From the NCBI RefSeq assembly GCF_042660705.1, contig NZ_JBHSUQ010000001.1: a stretch of DNA of 64,000 nucleotides; one strand, given 5' to 3'. The notes beneath the pieces were generated by a model. That model was not told where the DNA came from and did not search any database. It worked only from the letters and a program-made list of their open reading frames with translations. This stretch comes from Undibacterium_A arcticum. Its GTDB lineage: Bacteria > Pseudomonadota > Gammaproteobacteria > Burkholderiales > Burkholderiaceae_D. The translations under genes and the position numbers were made by a program. Below, piece by piece: positions 12,885-20,535 of this stretch. Every line of letters begins with the position of its first letter. Position 1 is the first letter of the stretch.

Positions 12885-14381
12885 ATGACTGAACTCGAAT
12901 TCAAATCGCTGGCCGCGCAGGGCTATAACCGCATCCCGTTGATCGCCGAAGCCCTCGCCGATCTCGAAACCCCGCTCTCGCTGTACCTGAAGCTGGCGCA
13001 AACCCAGAACGCGGGCAAGAACACCTTCCTGCTCGAATCGGTGGTTGGCGGCGAGCGATTTGGCCGCTACTCCTTTATCGGCCTGCCGGCCAACACCTTA
13101 TTGCGCAGCGTCGGTACGCGCTCTGAAGTATTGCGCAGTGGTGAGGTGATTGAGCAGCACCAGGGCAATCCGCTCGAATTCATCGCCGAGTTCCAGGCGC
13201 GTTATCACGTCGCCGTGCGCCCCGGCATGCCGCGCTTCTGCGGCGGCCTGGCCGGTTATTTCGGCTACGACACGGTGCGCCATATCGAACACAAGCTGGC
13301 CCATTCGATGCCGAAGGATGATCTCGGTCTGCCCGACATCCAGTTGCTGGTCACGGAAGAACTGGCCGTGATCGACAACCTGTCCGGCAAACTGTATCTG
13401 ATCGTGTATGCCGATCCGACCCAGCCGGAAGCATTCTCCAAGGGACGGCAGCGGCTGCAAGACCTGCGTGCGATGCTGCGCCGCGGCGTCGAGACGCCGG
13501 TAACGTCGGCCTCGGTCCGCACCAAAGTCGTTCGCGAGTTTGCCAAGGATGATTACCTGAAGGCGGTCGCACGCGCCCACGAATACGTGATGGCCGGCGA
13601 CGTGATGCAGGTCCAGATCGGCCAGCGCATCAAGAAGCCCTACGTCGATTCGCCGCTGTCGCTGTACCGCGCATTACGTTCGCTGAATCCGTCGCCATAT
13701 ATGTACTATTATAATTTCGGCGACCTGCAGATCGTCGGCGCCTCGCCCGAGATCCTGGTGCGCAATGAAAGCAGCGCCGACGGCAGCAAGAAGATCACGC
13801 TGCGCCCGATTGCCGGCACGCGCCCGCGCGGTGCGACACCGGAACGCGACGAGCAATTGTCGAAGGAATTGCTGGCCGATCCGAAGGAGATTGCCGAGCA
13901 TGTGATGCTGATCGACCTGGCGCGCAACGACATTGGCCGCATCGCCGAAACCGGCAGCGTGAAAGTCACCGATCGGCTCGTGATCGAAAAGTATTCCCAT
14001 GTGCAGCACATCGTCTCGAATGTCGAAGGCCGGCTGAAAGCGGGCCTGTCGAATCTCGACGTGCTGAAGGCGACTTTCCCGGCCGGCACCCTGACCGGCG
14101 CACCGAAAGTGCGCGCGATGGAAATCATCGACGAACTGGAACCGGTCAAGCGCGGCATCTACGGCGGCGCCTGCGGCTACTTGTCGTTTGGCGGCGAAAT
14201 GGATGTCGCGATTGCGATCCGCACCGGCGTGATCAAGGACGGCATGCTGTATGTGCAAGCAGCGGCCGGCATCGTCGCCGACTCGATCCCCGAGATGGAA
14301 TGGCAGGAGACCGAGGCCAAGGCGCGCGCCGTGCTGCGGGCGGCAGAACAGGTGCAGGATGGTCTGGACGGAGAAATTTAA
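12885..14381 (+). CDS. trpE: Anthranilate synthase component I
   Basis: A 498-residue chorismate-utilising enzyme converting chorismate to anthranilate with ammonia from TrpG, first step of tryptophan synthesis. Recognised by the N-terminal tryptophan-site segment LLESVVGGERFGRYSF (feedback inhibition), GDVMQVQIGQR, RPIAGTRPRG, LIDLARNDIGR, FPAGTLTGAPK and GGACGYLSF. Start ATG 12885 follows GGAGAG. trpG starts on the base after its stop, implying coupled translation. Expression is probably under leader attenuation. Confidence 0.97.
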   Translation: MTELEFKSLAAQGYNRIPLIAEALADLETPLSLYLKLAQTQNAGKNTFLLESVVGGERFGRYSFIGLPANTLLRSVGTRSEVLRSGEVIEQHQGNPLEFIAEFQARYHVAVRPGMPRFCGGLAGYFGYDTVRHIEHKLAHSMPKDDLGLPDIQLLVTEELAVIDNLSGKLYLIVYADPTQPEAFSKGRQRLQDLRAMLRRGVETPVTSASVRTKVVREFAKDDYLKAVARAHEYVMAGDVMQVQIGQRIKKPYVDSPLSLYRALRSLNPSPYMYYYNFGDLQIVGASPEILVRNESSADGSKKITLRPIAGTRPRGATPERDEQLSKELLADPKEIAEHVMLIDLARNDIGRIAETGSVKVTDRLVIEKYSHVQHIVSNVEGRLKAGLSNLDVLKATFPAGTLTGAPKVRAMEIIDELEPVKRGIYGGACGYLSFGGEMDVAIAIRTGVIKDGMLYVQAAAGIVADSIPEMEWQETEAKARAVLRAAEQVQDGLDGEI

Positions 14382-14951
14382 ATGCTGCTGATGATCGACA
14401 ACTATGATTCATTCACCTATAACCTGGTGCAGTATTTCGGCGAGCTGGGCGAAGAGGTGCGCACCTTCCGCAACGACGAAATCACGCTGGAACAGATCGC
14501 GGAACTGAAACCGGCGCGCATCTGCATCTCGCCCGGGCCGAAGACGCCGCTGGAAGCAGGCATCTCGGTGCCGCTGCTGCAGCATTTTGCCGGCCAAATA
14601 CCGATCCTCGGGGTCTGCCTCGGTCACCAGAGCATCGGCGCGGCGTTCGGCGGCAAGGTCATTCGCGCCAAACATGTGATGCACGGCAAGACCTCGCTGA
14701 TCGCACACACCGGGATTGGCGTGTTCAAGGATTTGCCGAGCCCGTTCACCGTGATTCGCTACCACTCGCTGGCGATCGAACGGGCATCGCTGCCCGATTG
14801 CCTGGAAGTGACCGCCTGGACCGACGACGGCGAAATCATGGGCGTGCGCCACAAGCAATTCAATATCCAGGGCGTGCAATTCCATCCTGAATCCATCCTG
14901 TCGGAGCACGGCCATGCCTTACTCAAGAATTTCATCGAAGATCGCGTTTAG
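14382..14951 (+). CDS. trpG: Anthranilate synthase component II, glutamine amidotransferase
   Basis: A class I glutamine amidotransferase of 189 residues supplying ammonia to TrpE. Start signature MLLMIDNYDSFTYNLVQY, oxyanion strand ISPGPKTP, nucleophile Cys79 in GVCLGHQSIGAAFGG, and the His-x-Glu pair in QFHPESILSEHG. It directly abuts trpE, and its last 38 bases overlap the start of a small secreted-protein frame. Confidence 0.97.
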   Translation: MLLMIDNYDSFTYNLVQYFGELGEEVRTFRNDEITLEQIAELKPARICISPGPKTPLEAGISVPLLQHFAGQIPILGVCLGHQSIGAAFGGKVIRAKHVMHGKTSLIAHTGIGVFKDLPSPFTVIRYHSLAIERASLPDCLEVTAWTDDGEIMGVRHKQFNIQGVQFHPESILSEHGHALLKNFIEDRV

Positions 14952-15321
14952 TTTGCTGTCAGCGGCGCTGGCCGCGGGCGTAGCCCACAGCAGCGTGTTG
15001 CAGGACTGCGGTCAGCAGGAAAAGACGGCGTCCGGGTACGACAGCTGCATCGTCGCAGCGCAGCAGCGCTCGTTGCGCGCACTGCGCCTGATCGACAGTG
15101 CGATCACTGCGAAATTTCAGTCGAACACGAAAGACAAGCATGCGTTCCGCCAGTACGCCACTACCGAATCGCATTATGTGCGCGAACGCAAGGCGCGCTG
15201 CGGCGCTGCGGCCAGCGAAGCGGCAAAGAACCGGATGGACCGTCAGCAGGCACAGCTGGTGTGCGAAGCGGAAGCCAATTTCGCGCATGTCGCCCAGCTC
15301 ACGCAGCGCTATCCCCAATAA
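14914..15321 (+). CDS. Small secreted protein, LprI-like (DUF1311-like), inside the trp operon
   Basis: A predicted exported protein of 135 residues: basic start, hydrophobic segment (residues 10-25) and a likely cleavage after Ala-His-Ser. The mature part has four cysteines spaced as in LprI/DUF1311 proteins (lysozyme-inhibitor type), with a YDSC segment and a later ERKARCG. Family membership is a judgement by eye. ATG 14914 lies inside trpG; a TTG near its stop is an alternative start. It separates trpG from trpD, which are usually adjacent, so it probably shares the operon transcript by position only. Confidence 0.6.
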   Translation: MPYSRISSKIAFSLLSAALAAGVAHSSVLQDCGQQEKTASGYDSCIVAAQQRSLRALRLIDSAITAKFQSNTKDKHAFRQYATTESHYVRERKARCGAAASEAAKNRMDRQQAQLVCEAEANFAHVAQLTQRYPQ

Positions 15322-15355
15322 GCAATAGTCATAGCAAGCCCAATCAGGAAACATC

Positions 15356-16393
15356 ATGCCGATCACCCCACAGGAAGCGCTGCTGCGCTGTATCGAACAC
15401 CGCGAAATTTTTCACGATGAAATGCTGTCGCTGTTCCGCCAGATCATGAAGGGTGAAATGTCGCCACCGATGATGGCGGCGCTGATCATGGGCCTGCGGG
15501 TCAAGAAAGAAACCATCGGCGAGATCGCGGCGGCGGCGCAGGTGATGCGCGAATTTTCGACCAAGGTACCGATGGCCGACACCCACAACCTGCTCGACAT
15601 CGTCGGCACCGGCGGCGACGGCGCCCATACCTTCAATATCTCGACCGCATCGATGTTCGTCGCGGCGGCAGCCGGCGCGCGGGTCGCCAAGCACGGCGGG
15701 CGCAGCGTATCCTCGTCGTCCGGCAGCGCCGACGTGCTGGAGGCGCTCGGTGCCGACATCAACCTGAAGCCCGAGCAGGTCGCGCAATCGATCGCACAAA
15801 CCGGCATCGGCTTCATGTTCGCGCCGAATCATCACGCCGCGATGAAGCACGCGGCGCCGGTGCGCAAGGAGCTGGGCGTGCGCACGATTTTCAATATCCT
15901 GGGGCCGCTGACCAACCCGGCCGGTGCCGACAATATCCTGATGGGTGTATTTCATCCCGATCTGGTCGGGATCCAGGTACGGGTATTGCAGCGGCTGGGG
16001 ACCCAGCGCGCGATGGTAGTCTGGGGCCGCGATAACATGGACGAAGTGTCGCTGGGTGCGGCCACCATGGTCGGTGAACTGGTCAACGGCGAAATCCGCG
16101 AGTACGAAATCCATCCGGAAGACTTCGGCCTGCAGATGGTCGCCAGCCGCAACCTGAAGGTCGCAAACGCGGCGGAATCGAAGGAAAAGATTTTCGAGGC
16201 CCTGCAGGGAACGCCGGGAGCGGTATTCGATATCGTCGCGCTCAATGCCGGCGCCGCACTGTATGCCGCGGGCAAGGTTGGCTCGATCGGCGACGGCTTG
16301 CTGAAGGCGCGCGAAACCATCGCGTCCGGCGCGGCGCGCGCCAAGCTCGACCAGTTCGTGCAAGTCACGCGCCAACTCGGTGGTCAAGCTTAG
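15356..16393 (+). CDS. trpD: Anthranilate phosphoribosyltransferase
   Basis: Transfers the phosphoribosyl group of PRPP to anthranilate, second step of tryptophan synthesis. Its 345 residues carry the diphosphate loop GTGGDG at 84-89, the KHGGRSVSSSSGSADVLEALG block and the anthranilate-site segment FAPNHHAAMKH. Full length. Start follows AGGAAACATC. Confidence 0.96.
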   Translation: MPITPQEALLRCIEHREIFHDEMLSLFRQIMKGEMSPPMMAALIMGLRVKKETIGEIAAAAQVMREFSTKVPMADTHNLLDIVGTGGDGAHTFNISTASMFVAAAAGARVAKHGGRSVSSSSGSADVLEALGADINLKPEQVAQSIAQTGIGFMFAPNHHAAMKHAAPVRKELGVRTIFNILGPLTNPAGADNILMGVFHPDLVGIQVRVLQRLGTQRAMVVWGRDNMDEVSLGAATMVGELVNGEIREYEIHPEDFGLQMVASRNLKVANAAESKEKIFEALQGTPGAVFDIVALNAGAALYAAGKVGSIGDGLLKARETIASGAARAKLDQFVQVTRQLGGQA

Positions 16394-16454
16394 GGCGTGA
16401 AGAGGCGCCATACGCTCCACCAATAATCACGCAGCACTACACCAAGAAGAAAGC

Positions 16455-17258
16455 ATGTCGGACATACTGAATAAAATTCTCGACGTCAAAGTCGACGAAA
16501 TCGCAGCCGCGAAAAAATACCGTTCACTCAACAGCCTGCGCGACGAGGTCGAACGCGACAAGGATGCGCGTGCGGCGATTCGCGGCTTTGAGGCCAGCCT
16601 GCGCAGCACGATCGCTGCCGGCCGGGCCGGGGTGATCGCCGAGGTGAAGAAGGCGTCGCCATCGAAAGGCGTGCTGCGTGCAGATTTCAATCCGGCCAGC
16701 ATCGCGGCCGATTATGCGACGCATGGTGCGGCCTGTTTATCGGTACTCACCGACGTGCAATTTTTCCAGGGCGCGCCGGAATACCTGCAGCAGGCGCGTG
16801 CCGCCTGCGCGATTCCTGCATTGCGCAAGGACTTCATGATCGATCCGTACCAGGTGTACCAGGCACGGGCCTGGGGTGCCGATGCGATTCTGTTGATCGT
16901 CGCCGCACTCGATCACGGCCTGATGGCTGAAATGGAAGCCTGTGCGCATGAACTGGGCATGGGCGTGCTGGTCGAGGTGCATGACGGTATCGAACTGGAC
17001 GCCGCGCTGAAATTGAAGACTGCGCTGCTGGGGATCAACAACCGCAATCTGCGTACCTTTGAGACTTCGCTACAGACCACGCTCGACTTGCTGCCGCGCA
17101 TTGCGCCGGACAAGCTGGTGGTGACCGAATCGGGCATTCTCGCCGCCGATGACGTGAAGCGCATGCGCGACGCGAACGTGCACGCGTTCCTGGTCGGCGA
17201 AGCGTTCATGCGGGCGCCGAGTCCGGGCGCCGAACTGCGCCGTCTGTTTGATCACTGA
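16455..17258 (+). CDS. trpC: Indole-3-glycerol phosphate synthase
   Basis: A 267-residue TIM barrel closing the indole ring of carboxyphenylamino-deoxyribulose phosphate. Key residues are in EVKKASPSKG (Glu63, Lys65, Ser69), LRKDFMIDPYQVY, LLGINNRNL and VTESGI. It is a stand-alone TrpC, not fused to TrpF as in enterobacteria. Last gene of the operon here; trpF, trpB and trpA are elsewhere. Confidence 0.96.
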   Translation: MSDILNKILDVKVDEIAAAKKYRSLNSLRDEVERDKDARAAIRGFEASLRSTIAAGRAGVIAEVKKASPSKGVLRADFNPASIAADYATHGAACLSVLTDVQFFQGAPEYLQQARAACAIPALRKDFMIDPYQVYQARAWGADAILLIVAALDHGLMAEMEACAHELGMGVLVEVHDGIELDAALKLKTALLGINNRNLRTFETSLQTTLDLLPRIAPDKLVVTESGILAADDVKRMRDANVHAFLVGEAFMRAPSPGAELRRLFDH

Positions 17259-17348
17259 GATACTTGATTTGCCCGCACGATCGCGTTGAACGGCCAGTTG
17301 GGTTGCATCAACCTGACACGCGAGCGGCCCAAACAAGGCATTGCCGCA

Positions 17349-17395
17349 CAGGCGGGAATCGAGGTTGATGAAACATCGACCCGGCTCCCCGCCTG
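17349..17395. repeat. Inverted repeat between convergent trpC and peptidase genes
   Basis: CAGGCGGG (17349-17356) pairs with CCCGCCTG (17388-17395). The enclosed sequence has a weaker inner pairing around TCGA. It lies between two convergent genes, where a terminator is expected, but there is no T run on either side, so function is doubtful. Confidence 0.3.
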
Positions 17396-17420
17396 CAGCG
17401 AAAAACCTGGCGGCCGGAGT

Positions 17421-19298
17421 TTAACGCTGCATGCTCGGCCGCGGCAGCAGCTTTACCGCAGCGGCACCGGTTTTCTTGCCTGGCGCCGGCGTGGCCAACG
17501 TGAAGCCGAGCGCCGGTGCTTGATCCGCTTGCAGTTTTGCGCTGAAACGCAGCAGCTCGTCGCGCCGAAACGCATGCACCTCGACCGCAGCGCCGACCCG
17601 GTAGCGCGACAGCAGCGACTCCAGATTGCCGGATCCGCCGGCCATCGAGACCCGCAGACCATCGAGCGCGACCAGCAGGTCGCCGGCCGACAAACCGGCA
17701 CGATGCGCCGCGCCGCCTTCATACACATTGGCCAGCTTGCAGTCATTACCATCGCGCACGGTGCGCACATCGAGGCTGGCCTTGGCTGGCGGCCGGTTGT
17801 CGCTCAAAGTGACGCCGAACGGCGCCAGCAGCTTGGCCAGCGGCAGATCGCCGGTGCCGTGCACATAGCGCTGGAAGAAGGAGTTCAGTTTGAGGCCGGA
17901 CACTTCATCGAACACGGCTTCCGCCTCGGCCTCGGTCACGCCGCGCTGCTTCTTGCCGGGTGTATAAAAATCACGGCCATAGCGTTGCCACAGCGCGCGC
18001 ATCACGTCGTCCAGCGATTTCTTGCCGTCGGTTTTTGCGCGTATCGTCAGATCCAGCGCCAATGCGACCAGCGAGCCCTTGGCGTAATAGCTGACGATCG
18101 CGTTCGGCGCATTTTCGTCCTGCCGGTAATACTTGGTCCAGGCGTCAAAGCTCGATTCGGCCACGCTCTGCTTGTTGCGCCCACTGCCGCGCAGCACCGC
18201 ATTGGCGGTCTTCGCGACCAGCTTGAAATAGGCTGGCTCGTCGATCAGGCCGCTGCGTACCAGCATCAGGTCGTCGTAGTAACTGGTGAAGCCCTCAAAC
18301 AGCCATAACAACGAGGTGTGGCTTTCACTGTCCAACGCATACGGCGCAAACGCGGCCGGCTTGATACGCTTGACGTTCCAGGTATGAAAATATTCGTGGC
18401 TGCACAGGCCGAGGAAAGTGCGATAACCGTCGCTCATCTCGGCCGCAGCCGCCACAGCGGACGCCTTCGCCGGCAGATCGGCGCGCGAACAGATCAGCGC
18501 GGTCGATGCGCGATGCTCCAGGCCGCCGTAACCGTCGCCGACCGCCATGGTGAGAAACAGATAGCGATCCATCGGCGCGCGTTTGGTCTTCGGTTCGAAG
18601 AACGCGATCTGCGCCTCGCAGATCCGCTTCAGGTCGGCCGTCAGCCGCGCCATGTCGAGGTTCGGCACCCGACCGGTGACCACGATGTCGTGCGGTACGC
18701 CATGCGCATTGAAGGTGGCCAGCTCGAATGCGCCGGTCTCGACCGGATGATCGATCAGCTCGTCGTAATTGGCCGCGATGTAGGTGCCAAAACCGTAGCG
18801 CTTGGCCTTCAGCTCCGGCAGCGCTGTGGCGACGCGCCAGTTGCGGTAATCGGCGCCATCGGGACGCTGGATATCGATCACATGCGGCGCATCGTCCTGG
18901 CCGTGGACGCGCAGGAACACACTGCTGCCGTTGAAAAATCCGTGACTCTGGTCGAGATGGGCGGCGCGCACCGACAGGTCCCACGCATAAACCAGATAAT
19001 GCAGCATCAGCGCGCCGTCGCACGGTGCGGCCTGCCAGCTGTGCTTGTCGAGCTTGCGCAACGCGACCGCGCGGCCACCGGATTCGGCCTGTATCTGCAC
19101 GATATTGCGCGCGAATTCACGGATCATGTAGCTGCCGGGGATCCACGCCGGCAAGGAAAATATCTGGCCGTCGGGGTCCGGTGCCGCGACCGTCAGCGTG
19201 ACTTCGTACAGATGCGCGGCCGGATCCCTGGCGGCGATGCTGTATTGCACTGCATGTTTGGTATCCGCGTTGGTGTAGTCTCTGATAGTCACTCTCAT
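17421..19298 (-). CDS. M61 family glycyl-type aminopeptidase with PDZ domain
   Basis: A zinc metallopeptidase of 625 residues. N-terminal beta domain (residues 15-170, with SLPAWIPGSYMIREFARN) is followed by the gluzincin motif HEYFHTWN at 301-308 with the third ligand Glu in LWLFEGFTSYYDD, then a C-terminal PDZ domain around 500-600 (RAGLSAGDLLVALDG). No signal peptide is obvious, so it is probably cytoplasmic. The family trims N-terminal Gly/Ala residues; the real substrate is unknown. The following DUF3429 gene on the same strand ends just before this start. Confidence 0.9.
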   Translation of the reverse strand: MRVTIRDYTNADTKHAVQYSIAARDPAAHLYEVTLTVAAPDPDGQIFSLPAWIPGSYMIREFARNIVQIQAESGGRAVALRKLDKHSWQAAPCDGALMLHYLVYAWDLSVRAAHLDQSHGFFNGSSVFLRVHGQDDAPHVIDIQRPDGADYRNWRVATALPELKAKRYGFGTYIAANYDELIDHPVETGAFELATFNAHGVPHDIVVTGRVPNLDMARLTADLKRICEAQIAFFEPKTKRAPMDRYLFLTMAVGDGYGGLEHRASTALICSRADLPAKASAVAAAAEMSDGYRTFLGLCSHEYFHTWNVKRIKPAAFAPYALDSESHTSLLWLFEGFTSYYDDLMLVRSGLIDEPAYFKLVAKTANAVLRGSGRNKQSVAESSFDAWTKYYRQDENAPNAIVSYYAKGSLVALALDLTIRAKTDGKKSLDDVMRALWQRYGRDFYTPGKKQRGVTEAEAEAVFDEVSGLKLNSFFQRYVHGTGDLPLAKLLAPFGVTLSDNRPPAKASLDVRTVRDGNDCKLANVYEGGAAHRAGLSAGDLLVALDGLRVSMAGGSGNLESLLSRYRVGAAVEVHAFRRDELLRFSAKLQADQAPALGFTLATPAPGKKTGAAAVKLLPRPSMQR

Positions 19299-19299
19299 C

Positions 19300-19776
19300 T
19301 CACACTCTCATGTTAGCGGCGATAAACGTCATGGCCAGCGCCGCGACGACCACGCAGGTCAATTGAAAACGCAGCGTCAGAAACCAGTCCGGCATCCGAT
19401 ACCACCGATACAAGCGCTTATCGACCTGATACGCGGCGACAAAACCGAACATCAGCGCTGCGAAGCCGAAACCCATTTCCAGCGAGCGCGCGAACCAGGC
19501 CAACGCGGCCGGCACCACGCCCCAGATCATGGCCTTCTTGGTTTGTTCGACCGTAAAATGTTCACTGGCGAGTGCCGCGCCCCAATGGATGCCGCCGAGG
19601 AAGGACAGGATCGCGATGCCATAGCCGATCTGCGCGCGAATGCAGACGCCGAGCCAGTCTGGATGCACCAGCCAGCACGCGAGTGACAGGACGACGAAGG
19701 GAAGCAGGCCGGCAATGCCGAGGATGCGCGCGAGGCGCTTGTTCAGGAAATGCGTGTTCATCGAGTGAAGCGCCAT
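19300..19776 (-). CDS. DUF3429 family membrane protein
   Basis: A small integral membrane protein of about 158 residues with four to five hydrophobic helices. Signature segments are GYGIAILSFLGGIHWG and MIWGVVPAALAW, which match DUF3429. Function is not known. Three in-frame ATGs (19812, 19776, 19761) are possible; 19776 is a compromise because none has a strong ribosome site. Its stop abuts the peptidase start, suggesting co-transcription. Confidence 0.7.
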   Translation of the reverse strand: MALHSMNTHFLNKRLARILGIAGLLPFVVLSLACWLVHPDWLGVCIRAQIGYGIAILSFLGGIHWGAALASEHFTVEQTKKAMIWGVVPAALAWFARSLEMGFGFAALMFGFVAAYQVDKRLYRWYRMPDWFLTLRFQLTCVVVAALAMTFIAANMRV

Positions 19777-19868
19777 CGCCGACGCGCGGCCGGGCGCTGA
19801 TAAAAAACGCATAGTGTAACGGATGTGCGGCGATTGACCGTTGTCGTGCGGACACACCCGACCATCGG

Positions 19869-20453
19869 CTAGGTCAGATCGGCCGGTGTATCGATATCGT
19901 GCAGGATGCCGGGATCATCGACTTCCACTTCGGTCACGGCACATGCCTTGAGCAGGCTGCGCGCGCCCTGATCGCCCTGCAATTGCAGCAGTCGGGGCAG
20001 GTGCCGACAGCTGAAACCGACCGGATTGCCGCGTTGACCGTGATGCACCGGGGCGGCGATATCGGCGCCGGCCTCGAGCGCCGCCAGCAAGGCCTGAAGT
20101 GTCGCCGGCCGCAGATACGGCATGTCGGCCAACGCGATCAAGCAGCCCTTGGCGTCGGGCGTATGCGCGAGTGCGTGCCGCAGTCCGTGCGCCAGCGACA
20201 TGGCCATGCCATCACCCGGGTTGGGACAGGTGGTGACCACACACCCCTGGCTCTGTAATATCGCAGCGAGTTGATCTGCACCGGGGCGCAGCACCGCAAC
20301 CACGGTCGGCACGGCGGCCAGCAAATGGCTGGCGCTGGCACCGGCGACTGTTACCCCGCTCGGCAAGACTTGCAGCAGCTTGTCTTGCAATCCGCTCGGA
20401 TCGAAACGCGCGCCTTGGCCGGCGGCCAGCAATATGGCCGGGTATTTGGCCAT
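19869..20453 (-). CDS. MobA-like NTP transferase, probable molybdenum cofactor cytidylyltransferase
   Basis: A 194-residue nucleotidyltransferase. The start AILLAAGQGARFD is the NTP-binding loop, and LIALADMPYLRPATL is the metal-binding aspartate segment. GNPVGFSC and DIDTPADL complete the MocA/MobA pattern. MocA-type enzymes add CMP to molybdopterin for xanthine-oxidase-type enzymes, and this gene follows exactly such an enzyme, 8 bases or so downstream of its stop. An open frame extends upstream to 20528 without similarity, so ATG 20453 was chosen. Confidence 0.85.
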   Translation of the reverse strand: MAKYPAILLAAGQGARFDPSGLQDKLLQVLPSGVTVAGASASHLLAAVPTVVAVLRPGADQLAAILQSQGCVVTTCPNPGDGMAMSLAHGLRHALAHTPDAKGCLIALADMPYLRPATLQALLAALEAGADIAAPVHHGQRGNPVGFSCRHLPRLLQLQGDQGARSLLKACAVTEVEVDDPGILHDIDTPADLT

Positions 20454-20535
20454 GCGCAGCCGGGCGCCCTGGTCCGTCCGGTCGTTCATTGCGGCCGGCA
20501 GACGCAACGCAATGACCGCATCGGCCACACTCCGA

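Noticed and set aside
17286..19316. Plus-strand open frames opposite the M61 peptidase
   Set aside because: Shadows; the minus strand carries HEYFH and PDZ motifs over the same span.
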